Assembly: GCA_035530375.1 (NCBI GenBank)
Contig: DATKUY010000016.1
Coordinates: forward strand, 1-58,011
Source of the DNA: Sulfuricella sp035530375
GTDB lineage: Bacteria; Pseudomonadota; Gammaproteobacteria; Burkholderiales; Sulfuricellaceae
Direction of reading: 5' to 3'
DNA: 58,011 nucleotides
How positions within the stretch are numbered: the first letter of the stretch is position 1; every line of letters starts with the position of its first letter. The notes under the pieces are model-generated. The model was given only the letters and a program-made list of their open reading frames with translations. It was not told the origin of the DNA and ran no database searches. Below are positions 8,866 to 16,812 of this stretch, in pieces. Both the position numbers and the translations under genes were made by a program.

Positions 8866-10629
8866 CTAGTAGGTTCTCGCCTTCGGCTTGAACGGCTCGA
8901 CCGTCAAAGGCTTCAGCCGCACCGGCTTGTAATCCAGGCGGCGCCCCTCGCTGAAATACAGGGAGTGCTTGAGCCAACTATCGTCATCCCGTTTGGGATA
9001 GTCGTCACGGGCATGAGCGCCACGGCTCTCCTTGCGGGCTGCCGCCGAAATCATGGTCGCAAGCGCAACCTCCACCAGGTTTTCCAGTTCCAGTGCCTCG
9101 ATTCTGCCGGTGTTGTAGACTTTGCTATGATCGCGCAGCGCTACGTCAGACAAGCGCGATGCGATTGCCAGCATTTCCTTTACCCCCTCCTGCAGCACCT
9201 CTTCCTTGCGGAACACGCCACAGTGTTTTTGCATGGTCTTGCGCATCTGCTCGCGCAATTCGTCCACGGTAATGCCGTCGCGCCTGGCGTCCCAGCGCAT
9301 CAGGCGCGCCATGGACCGATCCAGCGCGCCGTCCGGCACCGGGCGCGGGAAAGGAGTTTCCTTCAAATAGTCGATCACATGGTCGCCGGCGGAGCGCCCA
9401 AACACGATCAGGTCAAGCAGCGAGTTGCTGCCCAGGCGGTTGGCACCATGCACCGAAACGCAAGCACACTCGCCGATGGCGTACAAACCGATCACCGCCG
9501 CCTCCGGCGCAGTTCGTGTCGGCATGACCACCTGGCCTTGCAGATTGGTGGGGATGCCGCCCATCATGTAATGCACGGTGGGCACCACGGGGATCGGCGC
9601 CTCGATCGGATCGACATGGGCGAATTTGATGGAAAGGTCACGAATGCCGGGCAGGCGGCGCTGGATTGCTTCCGCCCCGAGATGTTCCATTTTCAGGTCA
9701 ACATGATCGGCATCCTTGCCACAGCCGCGCCCTTCGTGGATTTCGACCGCAATGGCGCGCGACACCACGTCACGCGAAGCCAAATCCCTGGCGTTGGGCG
9801 CGTAACGCGCCATGAAGCGTTCGCCATTCTTGTTGACAAGATAACCGCCCTCGCCGCGCACACCTTCGGTCACCAGTACACCGGCACCATAAATCCCGGT
9901 GGGGTGGAACTGCCAGAATTCCATATCCTCAAGCGGAATGCCGGCGCGTAACGCCATGCCCAGGCCGTCACCGGTATTGATCAGGGCATTGGTGGTGGCG
10001 CTGAAGATGCGCCCTGCACCGCCGGTGGCGAGCAGCGTGGCGCGCGCCTCGATAAAGATCGGCTCGCCCGATTCGATTTCGAGCGCCATCACGCCCAGTG
10101 CATAACCGTCGCCGTCCATCACCAGATCGAGTGCGAAGTATTCCTCAAAAAAATGGGTCTTGGCGGCGATGTTGCGCTGGTACAAGGTATGCAGCATGGC
10201 GTGGCCGGTGCGGTCGGCAACGGCACAAGTGCGCATCACCGGGTCGCCGCCGTAATTCTGCGTCATGCCACCGAACGGACGCTGGTAGATTTTGCCGTTG
10301 GGCAGACGATCGAACGGCATGCCGAAGTGCTCCAGTTCAATTACCGCCTCGTTGGCCTGGCGGCACATGAACTCGATGGCGTCCTGGTCGCCAAGGTAGT
10401 CCGAGCCCTTGACCGTATCGTACATGTGCCAGTGCCAGTTATCCTCGCTGACATTGCCGAGGCTTGCGGCGATGCCGCCTTGGGCTGAGACGGTATGGGA
10501 GCGGGTCGGGAAAACCTTGGACACCACCGCCACCTTGAGATTGGCATGGGACAGTTGCAGCGCCGCACGCAGGCCCGCCCCGCCAGCGCCGATAATGACC
10601 GCATCGAAGGTGCGTTTTGCAATGGTCAT
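8866..10629 (-). CDS. sdhA: Succinate dehydrogenase flavoprotein subunit
   Basis: Catalytic subunit of complex II, oxidising succinate to fumarate on the cytoplasmic face. The FAD-binding GAGGAG (residues 14-19) and the covalent flavin site RSHTVSAQGG (His45) are clear, as are the active-site HPTGIYGAGVL and the C-terminal catalytic-loop region. The start chosen (MTIAKRTFDAV at 10629) overlaps the sdhD stop by four bases; ten residues of open frame further upstream lie inside sdhD and match nothing in the family. 587 residues, normal. Confidence 0.96.
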   Translation of the reverse strand: MTIAKRTFDAVIIGAGGAGLRAALQLSHANLKVAVVSKVFPTRSHTVSAQGGIAASLGNVSEDNWHWHMYDTVKGSDYLGDQDAIEFMCRQANEAVIELEHFGMPFDRLPNGKIYQRPFGGMTQNYGGDPVMRTCAVADRTGHAMLHTLYQRNIAAKTHFFEEYFALDLVMDGDGYALGVMALEIESGEPIFIEARATLLATGGAGRIFSATTNALINTGDGLGMALRAGIPLEDMEFWQFHPTGIYGAGVLVTEGVRGEGGYLVNKNGERFMARYAPNARDLASRDVVSRAIAVEIHEGRGCGKDADHVDLKMEHLGAEAIQRRLPGIRDLSIKFAHVDPIEAPIPVVPTVHYMMGGIPTNLQGQVVMPTRTAPEAAVIGLYAIGECACVSVHGANRLGSNSLLDLIVFGRSAGDHVIDYLKETPFPRPVPDGALDRSMARLMRWDARRDGITVDELREQMRKTMQKHCGVFRKEEVLQEGVKEMLAIASRLSDVALRDHSKVYNTGRIEALELENLVEVALATMISAAARKESRGAHARDDYPKRDDDSWLKHSLYFSEGRRLDYKPVRLKPLTVEPFKPKARTY

Positions 10630-10976
10630 TGGAGCCCCCAGAGGATTTGAACCGACCATGCGGTGTAGATGATCAAGGCCAGAATAGCCAACACTTCAAC
10701 TGCGAGACGGAGTGCGGTGTGATGTACATAGTCCATCACTATGTTTCTGACCCCGACCCAGGCATGGAGATACAGGCTAAGCAGGAACAACAGGCTGGCA
10801 AAGCGCATCCACTGGTTATGGAACAGTCTCTCCCATTCATCGAAATGAAGCGGTTGATGGGTCAGCAGGAAAGCCACCATGAACAATGTAAAAAACACCA
10901 TCACGATGGCCGTAATACGCTGCATCAGCCAGTCTCTAAGGCCATAGCGAGCACCGGTGACAATGCGGTCTACCAT
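10626..10976 (-). CDS. sdhD: Succinate dehydrogenase membrane anchor subunit SdhD
   Basis: A 116-residue hydrophobic protein with three predicted membrane helices (about 20-40, 55-77, 90-112), placed between sdhC and sdhA. Motifs GARYGLRDWLMQRITAI and SLYLHAWVGVRNIVMDY match the betaproteobacterial SdhD family, with the HAW histidine the probable haem b ligand. The start overlaps the end of sdhC by seven bases and the stop overlaps sdhA, so synthesis of the four subunits looks coupled. Confidence 0.9.
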   Translation of the reverse strand: MVDRIVTGARYGLRDWLMQRITAIVMVFFTLFMVAFLLTHQPLHFDEWERLFHNQWMRFASLLFLLSLYLHAWVGVRNIVMDYVHHTALRLAVEVLAILALIIYTAWSVQILWGLQ

Positions 10977-11344
10977 AACCAGATTCCTGTCAGAATGGTG
11001 AGTGCCAGGCTGAAAGCCAGCACCAACAGGCTATTTCTGCGGCTTTCATGCAGATCGAGTCCGAGATGAGCATCCATGGAAAGAAAGCGCAAGCCGGCAA
11101 AAAAATGATGGAGAAAACCCCATAACAGGGAAATCAAAACGAGCTTGACCAGCGGATTGCCAAATTCCTGCCGCACTTTATCAAAGCTCTCGGCGGAATA
11201 AAGCGTGGCTTGAAATGTGAGAAGGAATAGCGGAATCGCCATGAACAGGAGCGCGCCACTGATTCGATGCAGCAATGAAACCGCACCCGGCAGCGGCAGC
11301 CTGATCTTGAACGGATTGAGGTGCTTGGGCCGATGGCTTGCCAT
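10970..11344 (-). CDS. sdhC: Succinate dehydrogenase cytochrome b556 subunit SdhC
   Basis: First sdh gene. It has the SdhC signature PGAVSLLHRISGALLF, whose Ser and Arg contribute to the quinone site, and HHFFAGLRFLSMDAHLG with the haem-ligand histidine. Three membrane helices are visible in 124 residues. It anchors SdhAB and passes electrons to ubiquinone. Only nine bases separate it from the malic enzyme gene upstream, with no room for a separate terminator. Confidence 0.92.
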   Translation of the reverse strand: MASHRPKHLNPFKIRLPLPGAVSLLHRISGALLFMAIPLFLLTFQATLYSAESFDKVRQEFGNPLVKLVLISLLWGFLHHFFAGLRFLSMDAHLGLDLHESRRNSLLVLAFSLALTILTGIWLW

Positions 11345-11353
11345 TGTTGAAGC

Positions 11354-12550
11354 TTACCTGGCCGCTTGAGCTACCGCCAGCGGGATACGCTCTATCAGGC
11401 GGGGGTCGAATGGTTTAGGCAGGATGTAGTCCTTGCCAAAGGACATTTCTTTGGCGTTGTAAGCCCTGAGCACTTCGTCCGGCACAGATTCGCGCGCCAG
11501 TTCGGCCAGCGCCTTCACAGCCGCGATCAGCATCTTTTCGGTGATCTGCCTGGCTCGGGCATCCAGCGCGCCACGGAAAATAAATGGGAAACCCAGCACA
11601 TTGTTGACCTGATTGGGGAAATCGGAACGCCCGGTGGCCATGATCAGGTCGCCACGCGCTGCATGCGCTTCATGCGGCAGAATTTCCGGATCGGGATTGG
11701 CCATGGCGAATATGATGGGCTTAGGCCCCATGCTCTTGACCATCGCCCTGTCTACCAGATTGGGGCCGGAAACACCGATGAACACGTCCGCGCCGCTCAT
11801 GGCATCTGTCAGTGTACGCATTGCCGTGTCTTTGGCGAATTCCTGCTTATAGGCATTAAGATCGATACGGCCAGAATAGATCACGCCTTTGCGGTCCACC
11901 AGGGTCATGTTTTCCTTTTTTGCCCCCATCGCGATCAAAAGGCGCATCCCGGCCAGACCGGCCGCACCGGCACCGAGGCAAACCAGTTTTACGTCTTCCA
12001 GTTTTTTGCCCTGAATTTCCAGCGCATTGAGCAGGCCCGCACAGATAATCACCGAGGTGCCATGCTGATCGTCATGAAACACCGGAATATCCAGGCGCTC
12101 CTTGAGCGCCTTTTCAATCACGAAACAATGCGGCGCTGCGATATCTTCAAGATTGATGCCGCCGAAAGTCGGAGAAATATTGACGACGGTTTCGATGAAG
12201 GATTCGATGCTGGGCGCGTCAATCTCGATATCGAACACGTCGATCCCGGCAAAACGCTTGAACAGGATGCCCTTCCCCTCCATCACCGGTTTGCTCGCCA
12301 GAGGCCCCATATTGCCCAAGCCGAGAACAGCCGTGCCATCGGTGATTACCGCAACCAGATTGCCCTTGTTGGTATAGCGATAGGCGTTTTCCGGATCTTT
12401 GGCGATTTCCCGCACCGGTTCGGCCACTCCCGGTGTATATGCCAGGGAGAGATCCTGTGCGGTGGCGCAAGGCTTGGAGGGTTCAACCGAAATTTTTCCT
12501 GGCCGCGGAAACTCGTGATAATCGAGGGCTTGCTGTTTCAGAATGGTCAT
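11354..12550 (-). CDS. Malic enzyme, short form without phosphotransacetylase domain
   Basis: Oxidatively decarboxylates malate to pyruvate with NAD(P)+. The N-terminal malic domain shows LAYTPGVAEPVREI and GLGNMGPLASKPVMEGK; the Rossmann domain has VCLGAGAAGLAGMRLLIAMG. At 398 residues it matches the catalytic half of MaeB and lacks the C-terminal Pta-like domain of the roughly 760-residue enzymes. Cofactor preference cannot be read reliably. It occupies the slot between a GntR regulator and sdhC where many betaproteobacteria carry mdh, suggesting that it links the cycle to pyruvate under the same control. Confidence 0.9.
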   Translation of the reverse strand: MTILKQQALDYHEFPRPGKISVEPSKPCATAQDLSLAYTPGVAEPVREIAKDPENAYRYTNKGNLVAVITDGTAVLGLGNMGPLASKPVMEGKGILFKRFAGIDVFDIEIDAPSIESFIETVVNISPTFGGINLEDIAAPHCFVIEKALKERLDIPVFHDDQHGTSVIICAGLLNALEIQGKKLEDVKLVCLGAGAAGLAGMRLLIAMGAKKENMTLVDRKGVIYSGRIDLNAYKQEFAKDTAMRTLTDAMSGADVFIGVSGPNLVDRAMVKSMGPKPIIFAMANPDPEILPHEAHAARGDLIMATGRSDFPNQVNNVLGFPFIFRGALDARARQITEKMLIAAVKALAELARESVPDEVLRAYNAKEMSFGKDYILPKPFDPRLIERIPLAVAQAAR

Positions 12551-12599
12551 GTTTGAGCCCTTGGAAATGCCGAGTAATTTTATTCAGAACACTACGAAT

Positions 12600-13334
12600 C
12601 TATCCTAATTCGTTCAAGTAACAATGGTGTTGGGTAATGCAGCGGCTGATACGCCATTCCACTGGCTGGTCGCCATAAGTATAGGCCACCCGGTCGATAT
12701 CCAGCAGTGGGGCTTTCAGCGCTATACCAAGCAAATCTGCTGCTGTTTCATCAGCAGCGACAGCGCGAATCCGTTCTTCGGCTCGAATTATCCGGGTACC
12801 ATAGCGCGATTCGTAAAGACTATAGAGTGTGCCCTGAAATTCGGTAATCAAGGCCTCTGTCAGCCCTTTAAACAGCATCGCGGACAGGCAGATATCATCC
12901 AGAATAACCGGCTTTCCAGAGAACCGCAGTACACGGCGCACCGTCACCACAGGCGCTCCGCGCTTCAATTCCAGGCGGTCAGCAGCGGTGCTGTCGGCTT
13001 TGCCACGTTCGCAATACAGCACTTCACTAGTCGGAAATTCCTTCTTTCCGTTCAATTCGATGATGCGCAAAAAACGGTATTGGGTGTGCTCCTCGGTATG
13101 GGTGGCAACGAATGTTCCCTTTCCCTGCCGCCGCACCAGGATATTTTCCGCGGCAAGCTCGTCAATGGCCTTGCGCACCGTACCCTGACTTACCTTGAAC
13201 CGGCCAGCCAATTCAGTCTCGCTGGGAATCACCTCGCCGGGCCGCCATTCTCCTGCAATAAGACTTTGCGTAAGCAGTATCTTGATCTGCTCGTAAAGCG
13301 GCCTGAAAGTAGGGGTTGAATGCGATTTGGTCAT
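12600..13334 (-). CDS. GntR-family (HutC/UTRA) transcriptional regulator of the TCA operon
   Basis: The N-terminal winged helix (about 5-75) reads IPSETELAGRFKVSQGTVRKAIDELAAENILVRRQGKGTFVATH, a textbook GntR DNA-binding domain. The rest is a UTRA effector domain (about 95-240) of the HutC subfamily. I start at MTKSHSTPTF (13334), where AAGGG stands eight bases upstream; the longer frame adds nine unlikely residues. It is the first gene of the minus-strand run that continues through malic enzyme, sdh, gltA and odh. A palindrome 50 bp upstream suggests autoregulation and control of the block. The ligand is unknown; a TCA intermediate is inferred. Confidence 0.85.
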   Translation of the reverse strand: MTKSHSTPTFRPLYEQIKILLTQSLIAGEWRPGEVIPSETELAGRFKVSQGTVRKAIDELAAENILVRRQGKGTFVATHTEEHTQYRFLRIIELNGKKEFPTSEVLYCERGKADSTAADRLELKRGAPVVTVRRVLRFSGKPVILDDICLSAMLFKGLTEALITEFQGTLYSLYESRYGTRIIRAEERIRAVAADETAADLLGIALKAPLLDIDRVAYTYGDQPVEWRISRCITQHHCYLNELG

Positions 13335-13383
13335 GGTCCGCCCTTTTGTTAAATCTAGCATGATCGATAAAAATCGTCCAGTA

Positions 13384-13395
13384 TCTTATATAAGA
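13384..13395. promoter_or_regulatory. Perfect 12-bp palindrome, candidate GntR operator
   Basis: tcttatataaga is a perfect inverted repeat, with one more matching pair outside a single mismatch. It lies in AT-rich DNA 50 bp upstream of the gntR ATG, where the promoter should be. Size and symmetry suit a GntR dimer. I found no second copy upstream of sdhC or the malic enzyme gene, so control would act on the distal promoter only. Confidence 0.5.
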
Positions 13396-13669
13396 CATAT
13401 TACATAAGCTAATTATTGGCATATACTTTATGTCGATCACATTATACCTATTCTCAATTTTCATGCCTTGCAAAACAGATATTTCCTTCGGATGGGATTG
13501 TGCAATGGCAGGCCCATCATTTGCCGGTGCGCACTACAGCCAGACGCTCCAAGTGATCGCCGCGCCACTGAGCATACTGACTATTAAAACGTTCTGCATT
13601 TCGGGGGGCGGGGTTGACACCTGACATCGGCTTTCCCTCCATCAGCAATGAGGGCAGCCCATTGTGGCA

Positions 13670-13700
13670 ACTAGTGGAAAAGCTTATAGTTCACTAGTGG
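13670..13700. repeat. Direct repeat of actagtgg, 23-bp spacing
   Basis: The octamer actagtgg occurs at 13670-13677 and 13693-13700, start to start 23 bp, about two helical turns. It lies some 105 bp before the GGDEF-EAL start. Same-face spacing would suit an activator with two half-sites. Chance occurrence cannot be excluded. Confidence 0.3.
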
Positions 13701-13803
13701 TTTTATATGGCGATTTGAGCTTCAATGGGCGACACATTGTAAATGTGCCCGAGGCACTTGCAATGAAAGGTGGATTCGTGACGACTGACAAAAGGCTTGG
13801 TCT

Positions 13804-16407
13804 ATGACCCGTATTTACGAAAAAGCTTTCGGATTACTCAGCACCCTTAAGGGTTTTGTATTTATCGCCACAGTTGGCGTTTCACTCCTGGTCTTTCTCG
13901 GCGCCACCCTTGCCTCCTCCCTGCTTTATGAAAAGTTGATTGCGGAACGAGCGCTGGAAACATCCAAAGAAATTTCCCGGCAAAATTTTAACGACATCTA
14001 TCAGGTTCTGCGCAAAGGCGGCTCACACCAGCAGTTGGTGGACGTGGCCGCCGCCAGCAAATCCGCTTTCCCAACCACGCTGGATCAGTTAAGCGTGCAT
14101 CGCAGCAAGACCGTAGAAGCTCTCTATGGAAAGGTGAATCAGGCACTCATTCGTGAAGAGATGCAGCAAGCCTTGGTAAGCGGCAGGGAAACCGTGGCCG
14201 AGACAGGTAGTCATATCAGTTATGCCTACCCGGTCATGGCACAACAGGAATGCCTGCGCTGCCATACCAACGCCAAGAACGGCGAAGTGTTGGGCGTAAT
14301 TGCCATCCAGCATACCCTGAAAACGGTAACCGCCAAGGTGCGCCTCTACTATGTCGGGCTGTTCCTGACGTTAGGCTTGCTGGTATTGTTGGCGGCAACC
14401 GCCGTGTCGGCCTTTGCCGCCAGAAAAATAAAGCAATCCGTAGACCTGCTCCGCGACAAGGTCGAATCGGTGAATGCCGTCAAGGATTTTGATCATTTCG
14501 ATATCAGCCGGGTTAATTTCGGCTTCGAGGAATTCAACCAGACTTTCGACAATATCGCCCTGCTGGTGGAGAAGATGAAATGCGTTGCCGTCGACAAGGA
14601 CGTGCTGGAATTCGAAGTCAAGCTCCTCGAAAAATTCGTCATCAACTCGAATATCGTGCGCGACTGGCGTGAGTTCATCAAGGAACTGCTGCTAGATATC
14701 AATCCGATTATCGAGGCTTATGCCTTGCTCACCATTTTCCGCATCGAGGACGAGGGCTACGAATGCGAGGTTTTCTGGCGCAATCCCCCCAGTGAGGAGA
14801 CCTCCCGCCTGTTCGAGGAAATCGTGCGCAAGCAACTCCGCGAAAGTCAATTCTTCCGCGGCGCGTCCATCCTGCACATTGCCCACCATATCGCCGACGT
14901 GAAAGGCACTCTTCCCGCTCTGAGCTTGCACGACATCGAACTGCAAACCAAGTCCTTGCTGCTGGAAACACCAAAAATCGGCGGCATCGTCGGCATCGGC
15001 GTGCAATCGGCGTTGGCTCTGGACAACATCAAGTGTATCGTCATCGGCAGCGTCCTGACCACGTTGCTCAACCTGGTCGGATCGGTCAAGGCCATCTACA
15101 AGTACACCAAGGATCTCGAGTACTACGCCACGCGGGACCCTCTGACCGACCTTTACAACCAGCGCATGTTCTGGGAACTGCTGGGCTATGAAGTTGGACG
15201 GTCGAAGCGACATAACCAGAAGTTTGCCGTGATGATGCTGGACCTGGACAACTTCAAAACCATCAACGACCGCTATGGACATCAATTCGGCGACGCATTT
15301 CTGCAGGCTTTCGCCGAATTGCTTCATACCGCGGTGAGAGACGGAGATATGCTGGCGCGTTACGGTGGCGACGAATTCTGCATCATCCTGCCCGAGGCCG
15401 CCGATACGCAGGCCCACATGGTCGCGCAACGCATAGCGGAACTGCTCGAGAGCTTCACCATGGAAACGCCCGATGGCAACAAGCTAAAGGCCACCACGTC
15501 GATAGGCATCGCCATCAGCCCGGTTCACGGCGACAACCCCAAGGACCTGTTCCTGGTCGCCGACAACATGATGTACAAGGCGAAGAAAGCCGGCAAGAAC
15601 GCCATCGCCATTCCCAGCGAGGATGAGATGGCGGAAGTGTTCAGGAAGGCCGGCGAGAAAAGCATCATGATCCAGAATGCTCTGGACCAGCAGATGATCG
15701 TGCCTTACTTCCAGCCCATCTGCGACGCCGCCAGCGGCGAGATCGTGATCCACGAACTGCTGATGCGCATCCAGCTCGGCGACCAGATCGTGCCGGCCAA
15801 CGATTTCATCGAGGAAGCCGAGAGCATGGGCATCGCCCACAAGATGGACTACCAGCTGATCGAGAGGGCTTTCATCCAGATCAAGGAACAAGGTTACCAG
15901 GGCATGCTGTTCGTCAATCTTTCGCCCAAGGCGCTCATCGTCGGGGAATTCGTGGCACGGGTGCATCACCTGTCGTTGGAATTTGGCATCGAGCCGAGCC
16001 GTATCGTGTTCGAAATTACCGAGCGAGAAACCGTCAGCAACCTGAGCCTGTTGGAAAAGTTCGTGCTCGACATCAAGCTGCAGGGGTTCAGCTTCGCGAT
16101 CGACGATTTCGGCTCGGGCTATTCGTCGTTCCAATACATCAAGTGCTTCCCCGTCGATTACATCAAGATCGAAGGCGAATTCATCAGGAACATGCTGCAC
16201 GACGAGGTCTACTTGGCTTTCGTCAAGAGTATCGTGACCCTGGCCAAGGAACTCAAGATCAAGACCATCGCCGAATACGTCGAAGACGGCAAAACCCTGG
16301 CAGCGGTAAGTCGTTTAGGCATCGACTATGCGCAAGGTTACCATATCAGCCGTCCTTCACCGGTTATCAATATCGCCGGCAATGAAATAGCCATTGATCG
16401 CGGCTAG
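13804..16407 (+). CDS. Membrane GGDEF-EAL protein with periplasmic CxxCH haem-type sensor
   Basis: An 867-residue c-di-GMP enzyme. Helix 1 (about 18-42) and helix 2 (about 181-205) flank a periplasmic domain of the Tll0287/DUF3365 type with ECLRCH (Cys150, Cys153, His154), a c-type haem attachment motif. A HAMP-like linker and an uncharacterised cytoplasmic stretch follow. The GGDEF motif is intact at 521-525 with the inhibitory RxxD site (RDGD, 512-515). In the phosphodiesterase domain the EAL triad reads ELL (651-653), but the other catalytic segments NLSPKAL, ITERE, DDFGSGYSS, IKIEG, AEYVED and YAQGY remain. It probably senses redox, NO or O2 through haem; which activity dominates is unknown. 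Ribosome site aaagg precedes the ATG. Confidence 0.9.
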   Translation: MTRIYEKAFGLLSTLKGFVFIATVGVSLLVFLGATLASSLLYEKLIAERALETSKEISRQNFNDIYQVLRKGGSHQQLVDVAAASKSAFPTTLDQLSVHRSKTVEALYGKVNQALIREEMQQALVSGRETVAETGSHISYAYPVMAQQECLRCHTNAKNGEVLGVIAIQHTLKTVTAKVRLYYVGLFLTLGLLVLLAATAVSAFAARKIKQSVDLLRDKVESVNAVKDFDHFDISRVNFGFEEFNQTFDNIALLVEKMKCVAVDKDVLEFEVKLLEKFVINSNIVRDWREFIKELLLDINPIIEAYALLTIFRIEDEGYECEVFWRNPPSEETSRLFEEIVRKQLRESQFFRGASILHIAHHIADVKGTLPALSLHDIELQTKSLLLETPKIGGIVGIGVQSALALDNIKCIVIGSVLTTLLNLVGSVKAIYKYTKDLEYYATRDPLTDLYNQRMFWELLGYEVGRSKRHNQKFAVMMLDLDNFKTINDRYGHQFGDAFLQAFAELLHTAVRDGDMLARYGGDEFCIILPEAADTQAHMVAQRIAELLESFTMETPDGNKLKATTSIGIAISPVHGDNPKDLFLVADNMMYKAKKAGKNAIAIPSEDEMAEVFRKAGEKSIMIQNALDQQMIVPYFQPICDAASGEIVIHELLMRIQLGDQIVPANDFIEEAESMGIAHKMDYQLIERAFIQIKEQGYQGMLFVNLSPKALIVGEFVARVHHLSLEFGIEPSRIVFEITERETVSNLSLLEKFVLDIKLQGFSFAIDDFGSGYSSFQYIKCFPVDYIKIEGEFIRNMLHDEVYLAFVKSIVTLAKELKIKTIAEYVEDGKTLAAVSRLGIDYAQGYHISRPSPVINIAGNEIAIDRG

Positions 16408-16457
16408 GCGGATTTGCAATCCCTCCGGTTAAGCCCAGTTCCGGCAGCCGATTGAAG

Positions 16458-16811
16458 TCACATACCGGGCTTGGCTACATTATTCGCCTGCGGGTCGGCT
16501 TTTTTTGTGGCATCAGGCATCACACGAACTGCCGGCTTTTGCGCTTCCAGCACCTGAAAAAAAATCTCATCACGCTTGATCATGCCCAATTCACTGCGGG
16601 CACGTTCCTCAATGGCTTCGTAGCCCTGCTTGAGATCGCGCACCTCAGCATCGAGCGAAGCATTGCGCGCCTTCAGCTTCTGGTTGACTTCCTTCTGTTG
16701 CGTCGACTCCCGGTCAACCTCCCATACCCGCAACCAACTGCCCTTCCCCAGCCACAAGGGGTATTGAAGTGCGGCAATCAGTGCTATGAATATGAGGGTC
16801 AGCCAGCGCAT
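16458..16811 (-). CDS. ftsB: Cell division protein FtsB
   Basis: A 117-residue single-pass septum protein that joins FtsL and FtsQ. The N-terminal membrane helix (MRWLTLIFIALIAALQYPLW) is followed by a coiled coil rich in E, Q and K (about 30-70) and the FtsB/DivIC motif IEERARSELGMIKRDEIFFQ. The open frame continues 54 codons upstream inside eno; the ATG at 16811, one base after the eno stop, is the family start. The eno-ftsB pair is conserved in beta- and gammaproteobacteria. Confidence 0.93.
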   Translation of the reverse strand: MRWLTLIFIALIAALQYPLWLGKGSWLRVWEVDRESTQQKEVNQKLKARNASLDAEVRDLKQGYEAIEERARSELGMIKRDEIFFQVLEAQKPAVRVMPDATKKADPQANNVAKPGM

Positions 16812-16812
16812 A

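Larger units (their letters stand above)
13335..13803. other. 469-bp divergent intergenic region
   Basis: This gap separates the minus-strand gntR/TCA run from the plus-strand GGDEF-EAL gene. The left third is AT-rich and holds the palindrome at 13384. The middle has no frame that looks like a protein in either direction. The right part carries a direct repeat (13670 and 13693) and ends with the AAAGG ribosome site of the GGDEF-EAL gene. No tRNA or obvious structured RNA was recognised. Confidence 0.6.

Noticed and set aside
11366..12556. 396-codon plus-strand frame opposite malic enzyme
   Set aside because: Antisense shadow; the malic enzyme signature is complete on the other strand.
13430..13624. 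64-codon plus-strand frame in the gntR/GGDEF-EAL gap
   Set aside because: No ribosome site, no family resemblance and unusual composition; treated as non-coding.
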